Shown here piece by piece: positions 42,863 through 45,830 of a stretch of DNA of 45,830 nt; position 1 is the first letter of the stretch; each line of letters opens with the position of its first letter. This DNA comes from Sphingomonas sp. H160509 (lineage in GTDB: Bacteria > Pseudomonadota > Alphaproteobacteria > Sphingomonadales > Sphingomonadaceae). The stretch is from NCBI RefSeq assembly GCF_024124765.2, contig NZ_JAMXSR020000005.1, positions 1-45,830 of the forward strand, read 5' to 3'. The translations under genes and the position numbers were made by a program. The notes under the pieces were generated by a model. It saw nothing but the letters and a program-made list of their open reading frames with translations, did not search any database and was not told the DNA's origin.

Positions 42863-43312
42863 GCCAGACCGGGCGCGATCTGTAAAAGGTTGGTCCTCGC
42901 CATGCTCGCCATGCTCCGCCTGGCCTACGGCTAGGCGTCCGCGTGGCTGCGCGTGGCTCCGGTCCCGGCTTCGCCGCTTTTGACAGATCACACCCGGCCC
43001 GGCGGTTCTGATGGTGTCGGGACGAAGGGCGTCTTCTACGCCCCCTCGCCCCTGCGGTGCGATGGGTTCTCCTTCGCCTGCGGCGCGCGTCGAACAAAGG
43101 GCGGGGCAGGCAGAAGGGGGGGTCCGATTATCACCAGCAGCGGGGGGTAAATGTCACCACCCGAGAGTAAATAAGGTCTAATTAAAGTGTTTACCGCTAT
43201 TGACGCAAACACCGTGCGCGCGTAGTGTTTCTAAGTCGGCTCGATGAACCGGCCCGGCACCTAGCGGCGGCAACCGCGACGGTCCCGGTTTCACTCATGC
43301 AGGAGTTTTTAC
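42863..43312 (+). repeat. promoter module B (diverged copy)
   Basis: Aligns with modules A and C over the GCCAGACCGGGCGCGATCT start, the TTCGCCGCTTTTGACAGATC block, the GGGCGTC hairpin and the promoter. It has two G-run motifs (G7-TCCGATTATCACC, G6-TAAATGTCACC) and lacks the internal palindrome, which lies just upstream instead. No gene inside. Confidence 0.8.
43187..43230 (+). promoter_or_regulatory. module B promoter with GTGTTT/AAACAC operator
   Basis: TTGACG (43200-43205), 17 bp, TAGTGT (43223-43228), with GTGTTT at 43187 and the AAACAC and GTGTTT arms as in module A. Drives the DUF932 gene. Confidence 0.7.
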
Positions 43313-43313
43313 C

Positions 43314-44142
43314 ATGCAGCTTTCCAGCCGTTTCGCCGCCAAGTCGCCCGCCATCCGTTCGGCCGTGCCGCTGACCAATGACGAAATCGCCCGCGTTGTG
43401 CCCTCGATCTTCGCAGAGGCGGCGCACGATAGCCGCTCCGATCGGTACACCTACATTCCCACCGTCAACGTGCTGGACGGCCTTCGCAAAGAAGGGTTTC
43501 AGCCGTTCATGGCGTGCCAGACGAAGGTTCGGAATCTCGACAAGATCGACCACACCAAGCACATGATCCGCTTGCGTCACGCCGACCAGATCGCGGGAAG
43601 CGAGGCGAACGAAATTATCCTTCTCAACAGCCACGACGGGAGCAGCAGCTATCAGATGCTTGCGGGCATGTTCCGCTTTGTCTGTCAGAACGGCATGGTT
43701 TGCGGCGACACGCTCGCAGACTTCCGGGTGCCCCATAAAGGCGATGTTGTCGGGCAGGTGATCGAGGGAGCCTTTACCGTCCTCGACAGCTTCACGCAGG
43801 CGACCGAACAGCGCGAGGAAATGAAGGCTCTAACCCTTCGCCCAGCCGAGCAGACGGCCTTTGCCCGTGCGGCCCTTACCTTGCGCTATGACGACGAAGA
43901 ATCCGCCCCGATCCGTGCCGACCAGCTTTTGCGCGCGAAGCGCACCGCCGATCGCGAAGGCGATCTTTGGACGACGTTTAACCGCGTGCAGGAGAACATG
44001 ACACGCGGCGGGATTCACGGACGCAATGCCACCACCGGCCGCAACGTCACGACGCGGCCGATCAACGGGATTGACCAGAACGTGAAGGTCAACCGCGCCC
44101 CTGTGGGTGCTTGCCGAGGAAATGCGGAAACTTGCTGCCTAA
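43314..44142 (+). CDS. DUF932 plasmid/phage protein (frameshifted at end)
   Basis: Starts MQLSSRFAAKSPAIRSAVPLTNDEIARVVPSIFAE and contains YTYIPTVNVLDGLRKEGFQPFMACQTKVRN, HMIRLRH and MLAGMFRFVCQNGMVCGDTL, the DUF932 pattern of widespread plasmid proteins. One surplus C in C4 (44098-44101) alters the end; removing it gives VNRALWVLAEEMRKLAA and a stop at 44140-44142. About 275 residues. Function unknown, often near anti-restriction or transfer genes. AGGAG precedes the ATG. Confidence 0.82.
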
Positions 44143-44198
44143 CCCTTCGGGGGTGCCCCAGCGCCCCCCGTTTCCTAGCCTAAGCGCCCGGCGAATGA

Positions 44199-44215
44199 GG
44201 GCGGCAGAGCCGCCC
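44199..44215 (+). terminator. stem-loop after DUF932 gene
   Basis: GGGCGGC-AGA-GCCGCCC, a perfect 7-bp stem about 57 bases after the corrected stop, followed by GCGCAATTTG rather than a T-run. Confidence 0.45.
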
Positions 44216-44515
44216 GCGCAATTTGATTGAGGACCGGCCAGACCGGGCGCGATCTATCAAAAGGTTGGTCCTCGCCATGCTCCCCATGCTCCGCCTGGTC
44301 TTCGACTAGGCGTGCGCGTGGGTCCGCGTGGCTCCGGTCCCGGCTTCGCCGCTTTTGACAGATCGCACCCGGCCCGGCTGATCGGTTGGCGTCGGGACGA
44401 AGGGCGTCTTTTACGCCCCTCGCCCTTCGGTCGATGGGTTCTCCTTCGCCTGCGGCGCGCGTCGAACAAAGGGCGGTGCAGGCAGAGGGGGGGGGTAAAT
44501 GTCACCGGCCGAGGC

Positions 44516-44528
44516 TTGCACAGTGCAA
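44516..44528. promoter_or_regulatory. KorB-operator-like palindrome 12
   Basis: TTGCACAGTGCAA in module C, at the same relative position as palindrome 1 in module A. Confidence 0.65.
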
Positions 44529-44648
44529 GCCCAGCTAGGAGGCGATCGTTACCGGCAGGGGGGGCTAATTCACACCGGGGGCGTCCTGATTCACACCGGC
44601 AAAGGGGGGTAAATGTCACCGCCCGAGAGTAAATAAAAACGCAACTAA

Positions 44649-44692
44649 GTGTTTACGGCTATTGACGCAAACACCGTGCGCGCGTAGTGTTT
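44649..44692 (+). promoter_or_regulatory. module C promoter with GTGTTT/AAACAC operator
   Basis: TTGACG (44662-44667), 17 bp, TAGTGT (44685-44690), with the same three arms. Drives the small gene at 44777 and probably the LPD29 gene. Confidence 0.7.
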
Positions 44693-44776
44693 CTAAGTCG
44701 GTTCGATCGAGCCGCCCGGCACCCCGCGACGGCAATCGCGACGGTCCCGGTTCAGTCCATGCAGGGACGCCAGACA

Positions 44777-45013
44777 ATGAACGTCAACGACACCCGGAAA
44801 GCTATCAAAGCCCTTCCTCACATGACCGTCACCCGCAACGATGGCGAATGGCGCGTCACCGTCCTGTTTCAGTCGGTAGCCGCTCGCAACCCGGCAAAGT
44901 CGGACCGTTGGTGCCGCGAGAAGCAGGAAAAGCTGGCCTATTACACCAACGACGCAGAAGACGCGCTCGGCACTGCCCGCGATATGTCAAAGCGTTGGGA
45001 GGCCGCGAAGTGA
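44777..45013 (+). CDS. small plasmid protein, unknown
   Basis: 78 residues: MNVNDTRKAIKALPHMTVTRNDGEWRVTVLFQ...AYYTNDAEDALGTARDMSKRWEAAK. Basic and helical at the C-terminus; the middle reads like a small β-sheet. CAGGGA of the shared leader serves as ribosome site. Its stop overlaps the GTG start of the next gene. Family not recognised. Confidence 0.65.
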   Translation: MNVNDTRKAIKALPHMTVTRNDGEWRVTVLFQSVAARNPAKSDRWCREKQEKLAYYTNDAEDALGTARDMSKRWEAAK

Positions 45014-45830
45014 TCGGCGCGAACGATAACCAGCGTCGAGCCGTCACCGGCTCCGCTTCATTCCTCCCAGCCCAGCCCCACAAGCCGGGCACCAGCCCGC
45101 TTGTGATCGGTTCGCGCATCCGTTGCACCCTGCCCCATGCAGGCGACGGGATCGTTTACGCGATCACGGGCAACGCGGACCCGGCGAATGTCCGGACGCT
45201 TGGAAACGGGATCGTCGTGCAAGGCGGGCGCGCGTTCGTCGACGTCGTTTGGTCGAACGGCAATCGTTCGCGCGGCGTGCCCGAGGCGATCGTTCGCACC
45301 GTCCAATGGACGGTTTACGATAGTGTTGCGGACCATAACGAGGTGAAAGCAGCCCCTCGCATTTGCCGACCAGACCGAAGCGCAGCAGCGTGACGAGGCG
45401 ACCACAGCCGCCCAGGCACACGCGGCCGAGGTCGAGCGCTTGAAGATAGCGCCCGAGCTGGCCGCGCTCGAGACTGGCGACGACAAGTATTCAGGCAAAC
45501 TCGCAGCCAAGAATCTACGCAAGCAGCTAAAGGCCGCTTTCCCCGGCGTCAGGTTTTCCGTTCGCAATCCATATCACGCCAGCGTCAATGTCGCTTGGAC
45601 TGACGGCCCCACGACCGCCGAGGTCGAGCCGATCGTAAGCCCGTATAAGGGGGGCAGCTTCGACGGGATGGAGGATAGCTATTCGCAAGCGAAATCCGCT
45701 TGGAGTGAGACGTTCGGGGGGCCGACTATATCAGCACCGCGCGGGAGTTTTCGGACGCCCTGCTAAGTCGCGCGATAGTCGCGGTTCTGGATCAATACGG
45801 CGACCGTTTCGAGACGCGGCCCAAGGTCAG
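45010..45830 (+). CDS. LPD29-domain protein, runs off the window (two frameshifts)
   Basis: From GTG 45010: VIGANDNQRRAVTG..., then a compact β-rich part (PLVIGSRIRCTLPHAGDGIVYAITGN...VDVVWSNGNRSRGVPEAIV). A surplus C in C4 (45353-45356) shifts the frame; corrected, AALAFADQTEAQQRDEATTAAQAHAAEVERLK is followed by the LPD29-type domain (LRKQLKAAFPGVRFSVRNPYHASVNVAWTDGPTTAEVEPIVSPYKGGSFDGMED). A missing G in G6 (45716-45721) hides ADYISTAREFSDALLSRAI, after which the frame stays open to the edge. LPD29 domains occur in conjugative-element proteins; role unknown. Confidence 0.65.

Larger units (their letters stand above)
44232..44776 (+). repeat. promoter module C (near-identical to A)
   Basis: Direct repeat of module A over about 540 bp; most differences are lengths of G runs and a few substitutions. 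It contains palindrome 12, four G-run motifs, the promoter and the TCCATGCAGGGA leader. No gene inside. Confidence 0.85.

Noticed and set aside
1..45830. Programmed ribosomal frameshifting as explanation for split genes
   Set aside because: Breaks occur in over 20 unrelated genes, both +1 and -1, without slippery heptamers and downstream pseudoknots in common; error or decay is simpler.

Overview
The window is a plasmid-type segment from an alphaproteobacterium, most likely a sphingomonad. The reasons are a RepC-family initiator, a MOB-P relaxase with a complete minus-strand VirB/VirD4 secretion operon, an IncP-like control set (IncC/ParA, KorB and KorA/TrfB homologues), a GTTC-N7-GTTC SOS box ahead of umuDC, and an 'IGHN' start motif common in this group. 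No chromosomal housekeeping gene or RNA operon was seen.

Layout. 1-1547: a small Cys-rich gene, a korA/trfB-like repressor gene, and a frameshifted serine resolvase with its probable res region. 1555-13486: an 11.9-kb unit bounded by ~50-bp inverted repeats and a perfect 7-bp direct repeat (ACCAAGG). It holds an intact serine resolvase at its left edge, then about 14 unrelated small genes in both orientations (lipoproteins, membrane proteins, Nudix hydrolase, Asp/Glu racemase, HExxH protein). These are separated by 13 copies of a 25-28-bp dyad site (TTCYC...GATC...GRGAA). I read it as a gene-cassette array built on serine-recombinase-like sites rather than integron attC sites. 13525-15640: two small membrane genes, a structured spacer and a promoter module. 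15886-19051: parA/incC-korB operon, a small membrane gene and a DUF3991/TOPRIM primase-like gene. 19052-23348: candidate oriT, mobC, a nuclease-like gene, umuD, umuC, zinc-ribbon gene and SRAP gene. 23413-39151 (minus): conjugation operon reading from right to left as an unknown gene, virB1, B2, B3, B4, B5, eexN-like, B6, B7, B8, B9, B10, B11, virD4/traG, a small gene, an LPD7 gene and the relaxase. 39152-41564: antisense-RNA-type control region, repC and a coupled HEPN-like gene. 42009-45830: plasmid accessory genes (DUF932, small ORFs, an LPD29 protein running off the end), two of them headed by copies of one ~500-bp promoter module.

Two control networks tie the backbone together. A 13-bp palindrome TTGCAC(A/T)GTGCAA occurs 12 times between 15.1 and 44.5 kb and not in the cassette region. 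It has the same 6-1-6 geometry as RK2 KorB operators, so I propose it as the operator/parS-like site of the KorB encoded here. A second motif (GTGTTT/AAACAC around TTGACG-17-TAGTGT promoters) is shared by three promoter modules and lies just ahead of the korA-like gene.

Caution: most large backbone genes need one-base corrections, mainly in homopolymers, whereas the recognisable cassette genes are intact. Genes described as frameshifted were joined by eye. All family assignments come from reading motifs, not from searches.
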